64,000 nucleotides of DNA from Candidatus Desulfofervidaceae bacterium (GTDB lineage: Bacteria; Desulfobacterota; Desulfofervidia; Desulfofervidales; Desulfofervidaceae), in NCBI GenBank assembly GCA_027038965.1, contig JALWFG010000018.1, positions 145,931 through 209,930 of the forward strand, read 5' to 3'. The position numbers and the translations under genes were made by a program. Shown here piece after piece: positions 1 through 11,251 of this stretch. The notes under the pieces are model-generated. The model searched no databases. It was not told the DNA's origin and was given only the letters and a program-made list of their open reading frames with translations. Numbering within the stretch: position 1 is the stretch's first letter; every line of letters starts with the position of its first letter.

Positions 1-516
1 TTCTAAATCAATACTAAGTTGAGATTCAGCAATAATTTCCCTCACTTGTCTAATCCGAGGCAGGGCACTTTCAATGAAACTCTGTCCTCCAAAACCAGGA
101 TTAACACTCATAACTAAAACCAAATCTATATCCGATAAAATGGGTTCTAGAAAGCACAAAGGCGTGGCAGGATTTAAGGCCACTCCCACCTTTTTGCCTA
201 GACTTTTCACCATTTGAACAGTTCGGTGCAAATGGACACATGCCTCTGTATGTACGGTAATAATATCGGCCCCTGCTTTGGCAAATGCCTCTATAAAACG
301 GTCTGGATGCTCAATCATCAAATGGACATCAAAACAAAGATGAGTTATCTTTCTCAGGCTAGCCACTACTAGGGGGCCGACTGTCAAATTAGGCACAAAG
401 TGGCCATCCATAACATCAATATGGATCCAATCGGCTCCTGCCCTTTCCACAGCCTTAACTTCTTCTCCCAAACAGGAAAAATCGGCTGAAAGGATAGATG
501 GTGCTATTTTAAACAT
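1..516 (-). CDS. rpe: Ribulose-phosphate 3-epimerase, partial (C-terminus beyond the window start)
   Basis: Interconverts D-ribulose 5-phosphate and D-xylulose 5-phosphate in the pentose phosphate / Calvin pathways; a cytosolic TIM barrel. The minus-strand frame opens with ATG at 516 and gives [13 protein letters not shown], then the [13 protein letters not shown] metal and phosphate-site signature at about residue 32-44, which is diagnostic of Rpe. 172 codons are visible and the frame runs off the left edge, so the last quarter or so of a roughly 220-residue protein is missing. It is divergent from lnt. A TTGACG and TATAAA pair upstream has a short 15-bp spacer, so the promoter is only tentative. 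Confidence 0.95.
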   Translation of the reverse strand, partial: MFKIAPSILSADFSCLGEEVKAVERAGADWIHIDVMDGHFVPNLTVGPLVVASLRKITHLCFDVHLMIEHPDRFIEAFAKAGADIITVHTEACVHLHRTVQMVKSLGKKVGVALNPATPLCFLEPILSDIDLVLVMSVNPGFGGQSFIESALPRIRQVREIIAESQLSIDLE

Positions 517-726
517 ATAAATCTCCCCTTGCTATAGGCATTTCTTTTTATAAAGGATTGTCCCAATCGTCAAGCTTTTTGTTACTGTTTGCTTCAGACA
601 AATTGGAACTTGATGCCCAGGCCGATAACTCGTCCCTTCTATCTTGACAGGCTTCATGGCTATGTGTAACTTCAGCTAAAGTTTATTTGAACAACACCTC
701 TAGGATTTTGAGGGAGTTTTTGTTGT

Positions 727-2283
727 GTGGTAAAAATTATTTATATGAGAAGAATTCATTTTTTAAGTCTCTTAACAATTTTGTCGTTGCTATTAAGCTT
801 TCCACCCTGTGGTCTTTATCCTTTAGCATGGTCGGCCTTTGTGCCCTTTTTTGAGGTTATAAACAACACCACACCTTCTTTTGCCTTTAAGTATGGGTTT
901 GGAATAGGAATAGCCGTTTTCTTAGGGCTTCTATATTGGATTGTTCATTCATTGACAGTTTATGGGCACCTTTCATTATGGTTTTCCTTATCTCTTCTCT
1001 TTCTTTTGGTGATTTATTTATCTTTTTATTTTGCCATTTTTGGTTATCTTTTGGTGAAATTGAAAGTCTTTGAAACCAACCTCGCCCCATGGTTGACAGG
1101 AGCGATATGGACAGGGTTGGAGTACATCCGAGGGCATTTGTTAACTGGTTTTCCTTGGTGCCTACTAGGAGATTCCCAATATAGGTGGCTTACGTTTATT
1201 CAAATAGCCGATATTGGGGGAATATATCTTCTCTCATTTTTAGTCATTACCGCCAATGCCTGTCTATTTTGCATATTTAAAAGGGAGATGAAAGGACGCC
1301 TTTTAAACACCATTTTTATGCTCTTTGTCCTTTTTCTTGTCCTTTTATACGGTCGTTATCAGCTAAAGTCGTGGCATAAAAAAATGGTCCAAGCGCCCAA
1401 AATCAAGGTAGGGCTTGTTCAGGGGAATATTGATGAATCCCAAAAGTGGGACCCCGCCTTTCAAGATTTTACTTTAAAAATCTATGCTGAACTTTCACAA
1501 AAAATGGCCTTGAAAAAGCCCCAACTGATAGTGTGGCCAGAAACTGCTTTGCCCTTTTTCTTTCAACAACCAAGCCCTAATAGGAAATTTGTCTTAAATT
1601 TCATTCGGCAAACCAAAATTCCCTTTTTAATAGGTGCCCCTGCTTATAAGCTTAGTTTCAAAAAAGTTTATTATTATAATCGAGCTTACTTAATTAATAA
1701 AAAGGGAGAAGTGATAGGATACTACGACAAAACTCATCTGGTGCCTTTTGGAGAATATGTCCCTCTGAGGCGTTTTCTCTCTTTTATTCCTGCTGTAGCT
1801 GCAACTGAAGGAGATTTCTATCCGGGTAAGGTCATTTCTCCATTATCTTTGCGTATAAACGGTAAAAACCTCCACTTGGGGATATTAATCTGTTTTGAGG
1901 GCATTTTCCCCCAAATAAGCCGTGAATTTGCTCTAAAAGGAGCCAACTTTTTAATAAATATTACAAATGATGCTTGGTTTGGATATACATCCGCGCCTTA
2001 TCAACATTTTGCCATGCTTGTCTTTAGAGCCATAGAAAATAGACGGTCTATTGTGCGGTGTGCCAATACAGGGTTTAGTGCCTTTATTCTCCCTACAGGA
2101 GAAATCGCAAAAAGGAGCGAGCTCTTCCAGAGGCAATACCTTATAAATGACATTCCTTTAATACAAGCAAAGAGCTTTTATACCTTACATGGAGACATCT
2201 TGGCGTATGGCTGCTTCTGTGTTATTTTAGTATGGGTAGTTTCAAATAGGAGGTGGATATGGAAGAAATCAGAGAAGATTTAG
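727..2283 (+). CDS. lnt: Apolipoprotein N-acyltransferase
   Basis: Transfers an acyl chain from phospholipid to the N-terminal diacylglyceryl-cysteine of lipoproteins in the inner membrane. The N-terminal 220 residues hold a run of hydrophobic membrane segments and a conserved GFPW motif. The nitrilase domain follows from about residue 226, with the catalytic triad visible as E272 (VWPETALP), K335 (YYDKTHLVPFGEY) and C389 (ILICFEG). Length (518) is normal. GTG at 727 has a GGGAG Shine-Dalgarno 10 nt upstream; ATG at 745 is an alternative start. The 3' end overlaps the true start of prfB by 25 nt, so the two are probably cotranscribed. Confidence 0.95.
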   Translation: MVKIIYMRRIHFLSLLTILSLLLSFPPCGLYPLAWSAFVPFFEVINNTTPSFAFKYGFGIGIAVFLGLLYWIVHSLTVYGHLSLWFSLSLLFLLVIYLSFYFAIFGYLLVKLKVFETNLAPWLTGAIWTGLEYIRGHLLTGFPWCLLGDSQYRWLTFIQIADIGGIYLLSFLVITANACLFCIFKREMKGRLLNTIFMLFVLFLVLLYGRYQLKSWHKKMVQAPKIKVGLVQGNIDESQKWDPAFQDFTLKIYAELSQKMALKKPQLIVWPETALPFFFQQPSPNRKFVLNFIRQTKIPFLIGAPAYKLSFKKVYYYNRAYLINKKGEVIGYYDKTHLVPFGEYVPLRRFLSFIPAVAATEGDFYPGKVISPLSLRINGKNLHLGILICFEGIFPQISREFALKGANFLINITNDAWFGYTSAPYQHFAMLVFRAIENRRSIVRCANTGFSAFILPTGEIAKRSELFQRQYLINDIPLIQAKSFYTLHGDILAYGCFCVILVWVVSNRRWIWKKSEKI

Positions 2284-3372
2284 ATTTCCTCAAAGAAAGG
2301 TTTCATAGAATTGGAGAGTGTCTTTGACATTCCTAAAAAAGTTGCCCGCATAAAAGAGTTAAATCAACTCCTTTCTAAAGAAAAAGATTGGAAAAACATA
2401 AATAAATTAAGGCCTCTTCTGCAAGAAAAGGGAATGCTTGAAGAGCTTGTCTCCATCTGGAAAGGGTACCAAAAGGGTTTAGAAGACCTTGTTGTTCTCT
2501 ATACTTTAGCCGTAGAAGAGGAGGATACAGAGTCCTTAAAGGAAGTCCAAAAGGAAATCACAAAACTAAAAAAAGAGCTCACCCAGTTAGAGTTAAAATG
2601 GTTATTAAATGACCCTGCCGATAGATTAAATGCCATCTTAGAAATTCATGCTGGGGCTGGAGGCACAGAGGCCCAAGACTGGGTAGAAATGCTTTTAAGG
2701 ATGTACCTTCGCTGGGCAGATAAAAGAGGATTCAAGGCAAAGATAGTAGATCTCCTTCGGGGAGATGAAGCTGGGATTAAAAATGTAACCCTTTTGATAG
2801 AGGGAGAATATGCCTATGGCTTTTTGAAGGGTGAAATGGGCGTGCATAGGCTTATAAGAATCTCTCCCTTTGATACCGGTAAGAGACGGCATACTTCATT
2901 TGCAGCCGTCTCGGTTTATCCTCAGGTAAATGAAGAAATCAATGTAGAAATCAAGGAATCTGACCTTAAGATAGAGACCTTTAGGGCAAGTGGGGCAGGG
3001 GGACAACATGTAAATAAGGTAGAAACAGGTGTAAGAATCACCCATTTACCTACAGGAATTGTAGTTCAATGCCAGGATGAACGTTCGCAATTTGCCAACC
3101 GCAAGATGGCCATGATGATTCTCAAATCCCGCCTTTATGACTTGGAAAGAAAAAAACAGGAGGAAAAAAAGAAACAATTATACGAATCTCAAAAAGAAAT
3201 TGCATGGGGAAGCCAAATCCGCACTTATACCCTTCATCCCCATAAACTTGTAAAAGACCATCGAACCCAATTAGAGGTACCCCAGGCAGAGTTGGTTTTA
3301 GACGGCGAGCTAGACCCATTTATTGAGTCCTATGTCCTGGGTTTAAAAAAAGCAGAACCAAGCATAAGGTAA
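2259..3372 (+). CDS. prfB: Peptide chain release factor 2, programmed +1 frameshift
   Basis: Recognises UGA/UAA stop codons and triggers peptide release. Frame 0 starts at ATG 2259 behind AGGAGGT (2248-2254) and runs 22 codons to CTT TGA at 2322-2327; slipping +1 at CTT resumes in the GAC frame at 2326. The slip site has the classic order: SD-like GGAGAG (2313-2318), one TGT codon, CTT TGA C. The joined product is about 370 residues, normal for RF2. It carries the SPF stop-recognition tripeptide (RISPFDTG) and the GAGGQHVNK peptidyl-hydrolysis loop. Annotating only the downstream frame from TTG 2311 would lose the real N-terminus. Confidence 0.95.
2313..2328 (+). promoter_or_regulatory. RF2 programmed +1 frameshift site
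   Basis: GGAGAG TGT CTT TGA C: an internal Shine-Dalgarno-like hexamer, a 3-nt spacer, the slippery CTT, the in-frame TGA stop that RF2 itself reads, and C after the stop. The register matches the canonical RF2 autoregulatory site; only the SD hexamer differs from the usual AGGGGG. Low RF2 would favour slipping and so more RF2. Confidence 0.92.
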
Positions 3373-3540
3373 CCCCTGCAAAAGGCATAAAAGGCACAAG
3401 GGCGAAAGGAAAAACCCTTAGTGTTTAGTCCTTCGCCTAATATCCCCCTTAGCCTTTTGCCCTTGGCCATTAGCCTAAATCATATCTTAATTAGGATACA
3501 ACCATATGGAATGAGTATAGCCATTTAGAATGGGTTAGAA

Positions 3541-3573
3541 AAATAAAAAGGGGCAATTGTTTCAATCGCCCCC
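3541..3573 (-). terminator. Rho-independent terminator of the atp operon
   Basis: Read on the minus strand: GGGGCGATTG, AAA loop, CAATTGCCCC (10-bp stem with one G-U pair), followed by TTTTTATTTTT. It lies about 30 nt after the atpC stop. On the plus strand the G-U pair becomes an A-C mismatch and there is no T run after the stem, so the minus direction is favoured. Confidence 0.85.
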
Positions 3574-3602
3574 CTTAAAGCCCTTATAAAATCAATTTAT
3601 CT

Positions 3603-4043
3603 TTATTCGCCCATTGTTTCAGGTGGGATTGACTCTAATCGGCCAGCCCGATGGGCCACTTTCAACCTAACCATAGCCCGCCTTAATGCCGCTTCAGCCC
3701 TCGCCACATCTATCTTCTCACGCTGCCTCAGCCTCTTAAGGGCCCTTTCTCTGGCCTTCATGGCCCGTTTAACGTCTATTTCCCGCGCCAATTCCGCCGC
3801 ATCGGCCAAAATCGTCATTTTATTCTCAAAAACCTCCGCCACTCCGCCAGTAATAGCCATATACTCAATGCTACCATCCTTTTTAAACCTAGCCTCTCCT
3901 GTCTGAAGCAAGCAAAGCAGTGGTGCGTGATTAGGCAGGACTCCAAACTCGCCATCAATACCTGTAGCTATTACCATATCTACTTCATCCCGCACCACCA
4001 AACGATCAGGAGTAATCACTTCTAAAAGAATCTTTCCAGCCAT
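3603..4043 (-). CDS. atpC: ATP synthase F1 subunit epsilon
   Basis: Central-stalk subunit that couples and inhibits F1. The 146-residue product has the beta-sandwich N-terminal half (LLEVITPDRLVV..., GEFGVLPNHAPLL) and a two-helix C-terminal domain rich in Arg and Ala (ARERALKRLRQR). ATG at 4043 is preceded by GAGG. It is the last gene of the atpF'-F-H-A-G-D-C run, 25 nt after atpD, and ends just before the terminator. Confidence 0.97.
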   Translation of the reverse strand: MAGKILLEVITPDRLVVRDEVDMVIATGIDGEFGVLPNHAPLLCLLQTGEARFKKDGSIEYMAITGGVAEVFENKMTILADAAELAREIDVKRAMKARERALKRLRQREKIDVARAEAALRRAMVRLKVAHRAGRLESIPPETMGE

Positions 4044-4068
4044 AGTTACTTCCTCTTAATAGTTGTTT

Positions 4069-5499
<1,431 letters not shown>

Positions 5500-5508
5500 C
5501 TATAATTT

Positions 5509-6393
5509 CTATCCTTGTCTTAAGGCCTCAGCTCCGCCAACGATGTCCATTAATTCCTTAGTAATACTAGCCTGGCGGGCCTTATTGTAAATTAATGTCA
5601 ATTGCGTGATCATATCCTTACAATTATTTGTAGCATTATCCATAGCCGTCATTCGAGCGGCATGCTCTGAAACCTCATTTTCAAGCAACCGACTATACAA
5701 TTGGACATTAATACTCTTAGGTAAAATCTGCCTTAAAATCTCTTGAGCCTTGGGTTCATAGATGTATTCAATTTGGTTTACATCCTCCTCAGAAGCACCC
5801 TCAGGCTCAATGGGCAACATATCCTCTAATGTAGGCTCTTGCCTCAAAACACTTATAAAACGGGCATATAGCAAAGCAACTTCATCGGCCTCCCCACTTA
5901 GAAAAGAATCCTCAAGCTCCTTGGCCATTCGGGTAACAAAGGCATAATCATATTTCCCTACAATATCCTCATAGACCTTTTTTAATATATCCCTATGGTG
6001 CATTCGAAAATAAGAAGCGCCACGACGGCCAAGAACTGTCAGAAACACCTCCTTGCCTTCACCTTTGGCCTTGGCAATGTACTTCTCTGCCCTATTAATA
6101 AGGTTTGTATTAAAGGCCCCACAAAGCCCTCTGTCTGCAGTCAACACCACTAGATGAACCCGTCTTATTTCTTCTCTCCTTTGTAAGAGCGGAAAAGAGG
6201 ATTCATCCACATTACTTACCATAGAAAGTCTACTTATCAACTCCTTGTACTTATCTGCATATACCCTAAAGCCTTCCATGCGAGTCTGAACGGCCCGCAA
6301 CTTCGCGGCCGCTACCATATTCATGGCGCGGGTAATTTGCTGAGTCTTTTTTACCGCATCTATCTTCCTTTTTATATCTCGCAACCCTGGCAT
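5509..6393 (-). CDS. atpG: ATP synthase F1 subunit gamma
   Basis: Rotor shaft of F1. N-terminal MPGLRDIKRKIDAVKKTQQIT..AMNMVAAAKL and C-terminal helix ending NKARQASITKELMDIVGGAEAL are the two conserved coiled-coil halves of gamma. The central Rossmann-like domain (TADRGLCGAFN) is present. At 294 residues the length is normal. Lies between atpA and atpD in the same orientation with short gaps. Confidence 0.97.
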   Translation of the reverse strand: MPGLRDIKRKIDAVKKTQQITRAMNMVAAAKLRAVQTRMEGFRVYADKYKELISRLSMVSNVDESSFPLLQRREEIRRVHLVVLTADRGLCGAFNTNLINRAEKYIAKAKGEGKEVFLTVLGRRGASYFRMHHRDILKKVYEDIVGKYDYAFVTRMAKELEDSFLSGEADEVALLYARFISVLRQEPTLEDMLPIEPEGASEEDVNQIEYIYEPKAQEILRQILPKSINVQLYSRLLENEVSEHAARMTAMDNATNNCKDMITQLTLIYNKARQASITKELMDIVGGAEALRQG

Positions 6394-6410
6394 TTATCCC
6401 TTACCCCCTG

Positions 6411-7934
6411 TTATGACAGGCCTTTTTTCATCTTAAATTCAGCCGTAAATTCACCTATTGCCTTCTTTAATAACTCATCCGTTTCCTTATCAATCATTTG
6501 CTTCTCTTTAATGCTCTGATAAATTTGAGGATATCTGGCCTCAACAAATTGATAAAGCTCAGGTTCATACTCTTTCAATACTTCTACTGGTAAGGAATCC
6601 AAGAAACCGTTAACACCGGCATAAATAATAGTTACCTGTTTTTCTACAGGTAAAGGTTGATACTGAGGTTGCTTCAAAATTTCTACCAAACGGGCACCTC
6701 TCTCAAGCTGTTTTTGAGTAGCTTTATCCAATTCACTTCCAAACTGAGCAAAGGCAGCCAATTCCCTATATTGAGCCAGGTCTAGACGTAAACTCCCAGC
6801 CACCTGTTTCATAGCCTTAATCTGAGCCGCACCCCCAACCCGGGAAACTGAAAGACCAACATTAATGGCAGGCCGAATACCCGCAAAGAACAAGCTAGGC
6901 TCTAAGTAAACCTGACCGTCCGTAATAGAAATAACATTGGTGGGAATATATGCGGAAACATCACCTTGCTGAGTTTCAATAATAGGCAATGCGGTTAAAG
7001 AACCTCCACCTTTTTCATCGCTCAATTTGGCAGCACGTTCCAAGAGACGGGAATGATTGTAAAAGATGTCACCAGGATAGGCCTCACGACCAGGAGGACG
7101 TCTTAACAACAATGACACTTGGCGATATGCCCATGCCTGTTTGGTCAAGTCATCATATATGATCAAAGCATGGCGGCCTGTATCTCTAAAATACTCACCA
7201 ATGGCACAGCCAGAATACGGAGCAATATACTGCAAGGTAGCTGGATCACTCGCGGTAGCAGCTACAACGGTTGTATATTCCATGGCTCCATACCGTTGCA
7301 GCGTATCCACAATCATAGCCACTGTAGACCTTTTCTGGCCAACTGCCACATATATACAATAAACATCTGTTTCTTTTTGAGCCAAAATGGCATCAATTCC
7401 AATGGCCGTCTTTCCAATCTGACGGTCGCCAATAATCAGCTCACGCTGGCCTCGTCCAATAGGCGTCATAGCATCAATGGCCTTAAGTCCTGTATAACAA
7501 GGCTGATTAACAGGCTGTCTTTCAATAATTCCAGGGGCTTTAAGCTCAATACGGCGGAATTCTTTTGCCTCTATTGGTCCTTTACCATCCAGAGGGTTTC
7601 CCACGGGGTCAATTACACGACCTAAAACGGCCTCACCAACGGGAATCTGAGCAATTCGCCCGGTTCGCTTTACAATGTCTCCTTCTTTAATATTCCTATC
7701 ATCGCCCATAATAACAACACCAACATTATCCTCTTCCAAGTTCAGGGCTAGACCATAAATCTCCCCAGGAAACTCTATCAGCTCCATGGCCATGCAATTT
7801 TCCAATCCATAAACCCTGGCCACACCATCACCCACCGATAAAACTACTCCCGTCTCGTTGACATCAATTTCCTTTTCAAACCCCTTAATTTGTTGCTTGA
7901 TAATTTGGCTGATTTCCTCTGCTCTAATCTGCAT
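6411..7934 (-). CDS. atpA: ATP synthase F1 subunit alpha
   Basis: Non-catalytic nucleotide-binding subunit of the F1 hexamer. Nucleotide-binding P-loop is GDRQIGKT (GDRQTGKT in many species), and the arginine-finger region [13 protein letters not shown] is present. At 507 residues the length is standard. The start [12 protein letters not shown] is the usual alpha N-terminus. Two nt separate it from atpH upstream, consistent with tight translational coupling. Confidence 0.98.
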   Translation of the reverse strand: MQIRAEEISQIIKQQIKGFEKEIDVNETGVVLSVGDGVARVYGLENCMAMELIEFPGEIYGLALNLEEDNVGVVIMGDDRNIKEGDIVKRTGRIAQIPVGEAVLGRVIDPVGNPLDGKGPIEAKEFRRIELKAPGIIERQPVNQPCYTGLKAIDAMTPIGRGQRELIIGDRQIGKTAIGIDAILAQKETDVYCIYVAVGQKRSTVAMIVDTLQRYGAMEYTTVVAATASDPATLQYIAPYSGCAIGEYFRDTGRHALIIYDDLTKQAWAYRQVSLLLRRPPGREAYPGDIFYNHSRLLERAAKLSDEKGGGSLTALPIIETQQGDVSAYIPTNVISITDGQVYLEPSLFFAGIRPAINVGLSVSRVGGAAQIKAMKQVAGSLRLDLAQYRELAAFAQFGSELDKATQKQLERGARLVEILKQPQYQPLPVEKQVTIIYAGVNGFLDSLPVEVLKEYEPELYQFVEARYPQIYQSIKEKQMIDKETDELLKKAIGEFTAEFKMKKGLS

Positions 7935-7936
7935 TT

Positions 7937-8488
7937 TTATACCTCACCCCTTTTTATATTTTCTTTTAAAATATTTAATTGTGTTCTTATACTCCCATCA
8001 TAGATTACATCCCCAATCTTGGTAATTACCCCTCCAATTAAACTTGGGTCCTCTTTAATTTCCAACACCACCTCTTTCCGCCCAGTCACCTCTTTCAACT
8101 TCTCTTTTATCTTCCCAATTTCCTCTTCTTCAAGTGGGACGGCCGTAATAAGCTGAGCCCGACAAATTCCTTTATATTCATCTACCAAGGCCTTGTAATA
8201 CTTACAAATATCCCTAAGAAACAAAAGCCTCTTCTTCTCAAATAAAAGGGCAATAAACCTCTTTACAACCTCACTAGGATTAATCTTCTCAATAAGGGTC
8301 TCCAAAACTTTTGTTCTTAAGGCCTTTTCATAAAGAGGGGTATTAAGATACATCCTAATTTCTTTATCTGAATCCAAAAAGTCAGCAAAGACCTCTATTT
8401 CTTCTCCATATTTTTCTACCTGCCCATCTTCCAATCCAACCTTAAAAAGGGCAGTGGCATAACGTCTCGCAATCCCTGTGCCTATCAA
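7937..8488 (-). CDS. atpH: ATP synthase F1 subunit delta
   Basis: Peripheral-stalk subunit joining F1 to the b/b' stator. 183 residues with the family's [11 protein letters not shown]-terminus and the C-terminal [19 protein letters not shown] motif typical of delta/OSCP. Located between atpF and atpA on the minus strand. Confidence 0.96.
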   Translation of the reverse strand: MIGTGIARRYATALFKVGLEDGQVEKYGEEIEVFADFLDSDKEIRMYLNTPLYEKALRTKVLETLIEKINPSEVVKRFIALLFEKKRLLFLRDICKYYKALVDEYKGICRAQLITAVPLEEEEIGKIKEKLKEVTGRKEVVLEIKEDPSLIGGVITKIGDVIYDGSIRTQLNILKENIKRGEV

Positions 8489-8503
8489 TTTCTCCCCCCC
8501 AAT

Positions 8504-9157
8504 TTAGCTCATTTTAGATATTTTAGATAAATATTCTTCAACGATCTTTTTTTGGTCCTCTGGTTTAAAATTTTGCTTAATCACCTCAGCAGCTAATTGA
8601 GCTGCCATCTCCGCCACCTCTGCCCTCAATTGTTGTTTTACTGTTCTAACTTCCTGCTCAGCCGCCTTTTTAGCCCCTTCTTTTATCTGCTCGGCCATCT
8701 TCTTAGCCTCTTCTATAATCTTTTCCTTTTCCTTTTCCCCTATAGAAATAAACTCCTGAATAATCCTTTCCTTCTCTTTGTCCAATTGAGCCAACTTAGC
8801 CTCATACTCAAGATGAACCTTCCGAGCCTTTTCTTTCTCTTCTTCAAGCTCGGCCAAGGTCGTCTCAATTTTATTTTCTCTTTGCCTTAATGCATTAGCA
8901 AGAGGTTTAGCAGTAAACTTCACAATGATAAAAGCAAACAAAAAGAAATTTATAGCCCTAAAAAGCAAATCCATCCATTCGGCCCGTCCATAACCATGAT
9001 GCTCTGCCGTTTCTCCATGCCCACCTTCTCCCTCATGAGCCGTAACCTCAGCAGGACCACCATGTTCTGCGGCCATTACTACAGAACCACATACACCAGC
9101 CACCAAAAAGAAAATCAAACCCAATACAAATAGGGCTTTAGCCTTTCTGTTCATCAC
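8504..9157 (-). CDS. atpF: ATP synthase Fo subunit b with N-terminal signal-like extension
   Basis: Stator subunit of Fo. Unlike a plain b subunit it begins with a signal-peptide-like segment (about residues 7-30, ending VVMAAEHG), then a His/Gly/Glu-rich stretch (HEGEGGHGETAEHHGYG), then the usual membrane anchor (LLFRAINFFLFAFIIVKF) and a long charged coiled coil. Length 217 exceeds the usual 150-170 because of this extension. The start overlaps the end of atpF' by 20 nt. I infer the extension is cleaved on membrane insertion; a stable second membrane segment is the alternative. Confidence 0.93.
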   Translation of the reverse strand: MMNRKAKALFVLGLIFFLVAGVCGSVVMAAEHGGPAEVTAHEGEGGHGETAEHHGYGRAEWMDLLFRAINFFLFAFIIVKFTAKPLANALRQRENKIETTLAELEEEKEKARKVHLEYEAKLAQLDKEKERIIQEFISIGEKEKEKIIEEAKKMAEQIKEGAKKAAEQEVRTVKQQLRAEVAEMAAQLAAEVIKQNFKPEDQKKIVEEYLSKISKMS

Positions 9158-9587
9158 TTACCGGCCTCCCTAATATTTTTTCCGCTATTTCAAAAGCAAA
9201 TTTCTTGGCTTCACCCTGAAGTTTAGCCTTCACTTGTTCCATATCCTTGGAAATCTGCTCTTTTACTTGTGCCAATTGTTCTTCAACTTCTTTGTATACC
9301 CCTTCTAAAAGGGTCTTTTCCTCAGCTTTGGCCTCTTGCCTTAAGGCCTCTCTTTGCTCCATACCCTTCTTTTTGGCCTCTTCTATGGCCATTTGAAAGG
9401 CACGCAATTTCTCTTCTGCCTCTGTCTTAAGACGAGTTATCTCATCTTGATCTTGTTTGAACTTTTCCATCCGTCTTTTAATCGCTTCTCTAATTGGACG
9501 GTATAAAATAGAGTTCAAGATAACAATAAGCAGCACAAAATTGACTATTTGCATAAATAGAGATTTATCAATGCTTATATGTATCAC
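9138..9587 (-). CDS. atpF': ATP synthase Fo subunit b'
   Basis: Second stator b-type subunit: one N-terminal membrane helix (FMQIVNFVLLIVILNSILYRPIREAI) and a long Lys/Glu coiled coil to residue 149. Its RPIREAI segment after the membrane helix matches b' proteins. It is the promoter-proximal gene of the operon. The a and c subunits (atpB, atpE) are not in this window, so Fo is encoded at two loci, as in many delta-proteobacterial lineages. Confidence 0.93.
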   Translation of the reverse strand: MIHISIDKSLFMQIVNFVLLIVILNSILYRPIREAIKRRMEKFKQDQDEITRLKTEAEEKLRAFQMAIEEAKKKGMEQREALRQEAKAEEKTLLEGVYKEVEEQLAQVKEQISKDMEQVKAKLQGEAKKFAFEIAEKILGRPVSDEQKG

Positions 9588-9626
9588 GGTCCCACCCCTT
9601 TGCTAGAATTTCATTCAATCGGTGTC

Positions 9627-9655
9627 CTTTTACAACATTTTTAAATATTTGTCAA
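9627..9655 (-). promoter_or_regulatory. Sigma-70 type promoter of the atp operon
   Basis: On the minus strand TTGACA (9655-9650), 17-bp spacer, TAAAAG (9632-9627), about 40 nt before the atpF' start. The -35 is perfect; the -10 is weak but resembles the -10 of two other promoters in this window. Confidence 0.6.
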
Positions 9656-9739
9656 AGGTTTTTTTAAAAAAAAGTTTAATTTTCCCACTATGTCTATAAA
9701 TATGTTTTAAAAATTATGTAAAAAGCAGTATTAATCGCT

Positions 9740-11239
9740 TTACTTTTTTCTTAAGTCAAGGGTATCAGCAATAACCTTGGCCGTCTTTTCCACAAAATCT
9801 TTAAACTCCTCAGAAGAAAGCCTCTTTTCATCTGGGAAATGAGTCACATTACTTGGTCGCACCAACTGAGGCAAATTTTTAAGTTCTTTCCTAGGAATAA
9901 CTTCATACTCGGGAGGAAATTTATCCTCAAAATACATTTGTTGGAAGCTAATAAACTTTAGCATATGGGCTGTAGAATCTAATATCGCCTCTTCATTTGA
10001 ATCTACAATTCCCTTTTGTCTAGCCTTAATAAGACCTGCTAAGGATTCCCCTCCTTGAGTACAAACGATATGGCCATTGCGATTTGCAATAAGCATGTAA
10101 TCCATAATTTCCTGTTCGGTCACTTCTACCACAAATATTCGCTTTGCCCCTGCCAGTTGATTGTATTCTTCTACCAATTGAATCACCCGGGGCATAGAAA
10201 CAGGATTCCCAATCATAGCCGCTTGGGCACAGCTAGGCCTCACTCGCACAGGTTGCCATTTTCTCTTTTTGGGATCAGACTCTAGATAATAAAGATAAAC
10301 TGGATTGGCATGGACAGATTGGACCCCGACAATTTTGGGTAAACTTTCAATAATCCCCACTTTATAAAAATTTAAAAAGCCATTCATAATGGCGGTAATA
10401 TTGCCTGCATTGCCTATAGGTACCACTATAACTTTATTCTCAAGTTTATAGTCAAAGGCCTGAGCAATTTCGTAAGAATAAGACTCCTGTCCTCTTATGC
10501 GCCAAGGATTTTTGGAATTAAGGAGTAAAACATTATAGTTATCCGCAAGATATTCCACTACCTTCATACAATCATCAAATACACCTGGTATCTCAAAGAC
10601 CAAGGAACCATGCCCTAAGGGTTGGGCCAATTGTTGGGCAGTTACCTTGCCTCGAGGGAGCAAAACAGCAGATTTAACCCTTCCCCTTAAGTATGAAGCA
10701 TAAAGGGCGGCTGAAGCCGAAGTGTCGCCTGTAGAAGCGCATACAGCCAAAATCTCTTTTAAGCCCTTTTTGTGAACCAAGTAATTGGCATAACTTAAAG
10801 CACAAGCCATGCCCCTATCCTTAAAAGAGGCACTAGGATTGAGGCCATCATTCTTATAGTAAAAACGGCACTCAGCTAACTCTTGGAGATAGGAATTGGC
10901 CTCTACGATAGGAGTATGGCCTTCCCCTAAATAGATGATATCCTCTAAAGGAATAATAGGGGCAATAAATTCATGGAATAGAAAAATACCTTTTAAGGCC
11001 GGGATATTTAACATCTTTCGGTAATCAAAAATTTGACGCCAAGTCGGTCCAGAAATCTGCTTAAGTCTGGAGAAATCTTTGTCAGGCAACATAAAAATCC
11101 CTTTGCATCGGGGACAGGTATAAAGAAATTCATCTATTGGGTATTCAGCCCCACATTGCAAACATCGATAGACCAAATTCCCAGCAGGATTAGGCAAAAG
11201 ATATGGCCTAACACTTTCTGGAAATTCCTTAAGTTTCAT
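9740..11239 (-). CDS. thrC: Threonine synthase
   Basis: PLP enzyme converting O-phosphohomoserine to threonine, the last step of threonine synthesis. The PLP lysine lies in NPSASFKDRGMA, and the phosphate-binding loop VPIGNAGNITA follows. An N-terminal zinc-ribbon pair, YRCLQCGAEYP and YTCPRCKGIF, is as in many long ThrC proteins. Length 499. A weak hairpin, AAAGC/GCTTT followed by T residues, sits at its stop codon (about 9718-9743). It lies 12 nt downstream of the flavin-reductase gene. Confidence 0.93.
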   Translation of the reverse strand: MKLKEFPESVRPYLLPNPAGNLVYRCLQCGAEYPIDEFLYTCPRCKGIFMLPDKDFSRLKQISGPTWRQIFDYRKMLNIPALKGIFLFHEFIAPIIPLEDIIYLGEGHTPIVEANSYLQELAECRFYYKNDGLNPSASFKDRGMACALSYANYLVHKKGLKEILAVCASTGDTSASAALYASYLRGRVKSAVLLPRGKVTAQQLAQPLGHGSLVFEIPGVFDDCMKVVEYLADNYNVLLLNSKNPWRIRGQESYSYEIAQAFDYKLENKVIVVPIGNAGNITAIMNGFLNFYKVGIIESLPKIVGVQSVHANPVYLYYLESDPKKRKWQPVRVRPSCAQAAMIGNPVSMPRVIQLVEEYNQLAGAKRIFVVEVTEQEIMDYMLIANRNGHIVCTQGGESLAGLIKARQKGIVDSNEEAILDSTAHMLKFISFQQMYFEDKFPPEYEVIPRKELKNLPQLVRPSNVTHFPDEKRLSSEEFKDFVEKTAKVIADTLDLRKK

Positions 11240-11251
11240 AAAAAACTCCTT

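Noticed and set aside
2325..2327. In-frame TGA in prfB as a selenocysteine codon
   Set aside because: It sits in the exact RF2 slip site CTT TGA C with an SD-like hexamer, and translation resumes in the +1 frame, so it is frameshifting and not Sec.
3385..3470. Terminator for prfB formed by GGCACAAGGGCGAAAGG and CCTTTTGCCCTTGGCC
   Set aside because: The arms pair imperfectly across about 45 nt and no T run follows, so I do not call it a terminator.
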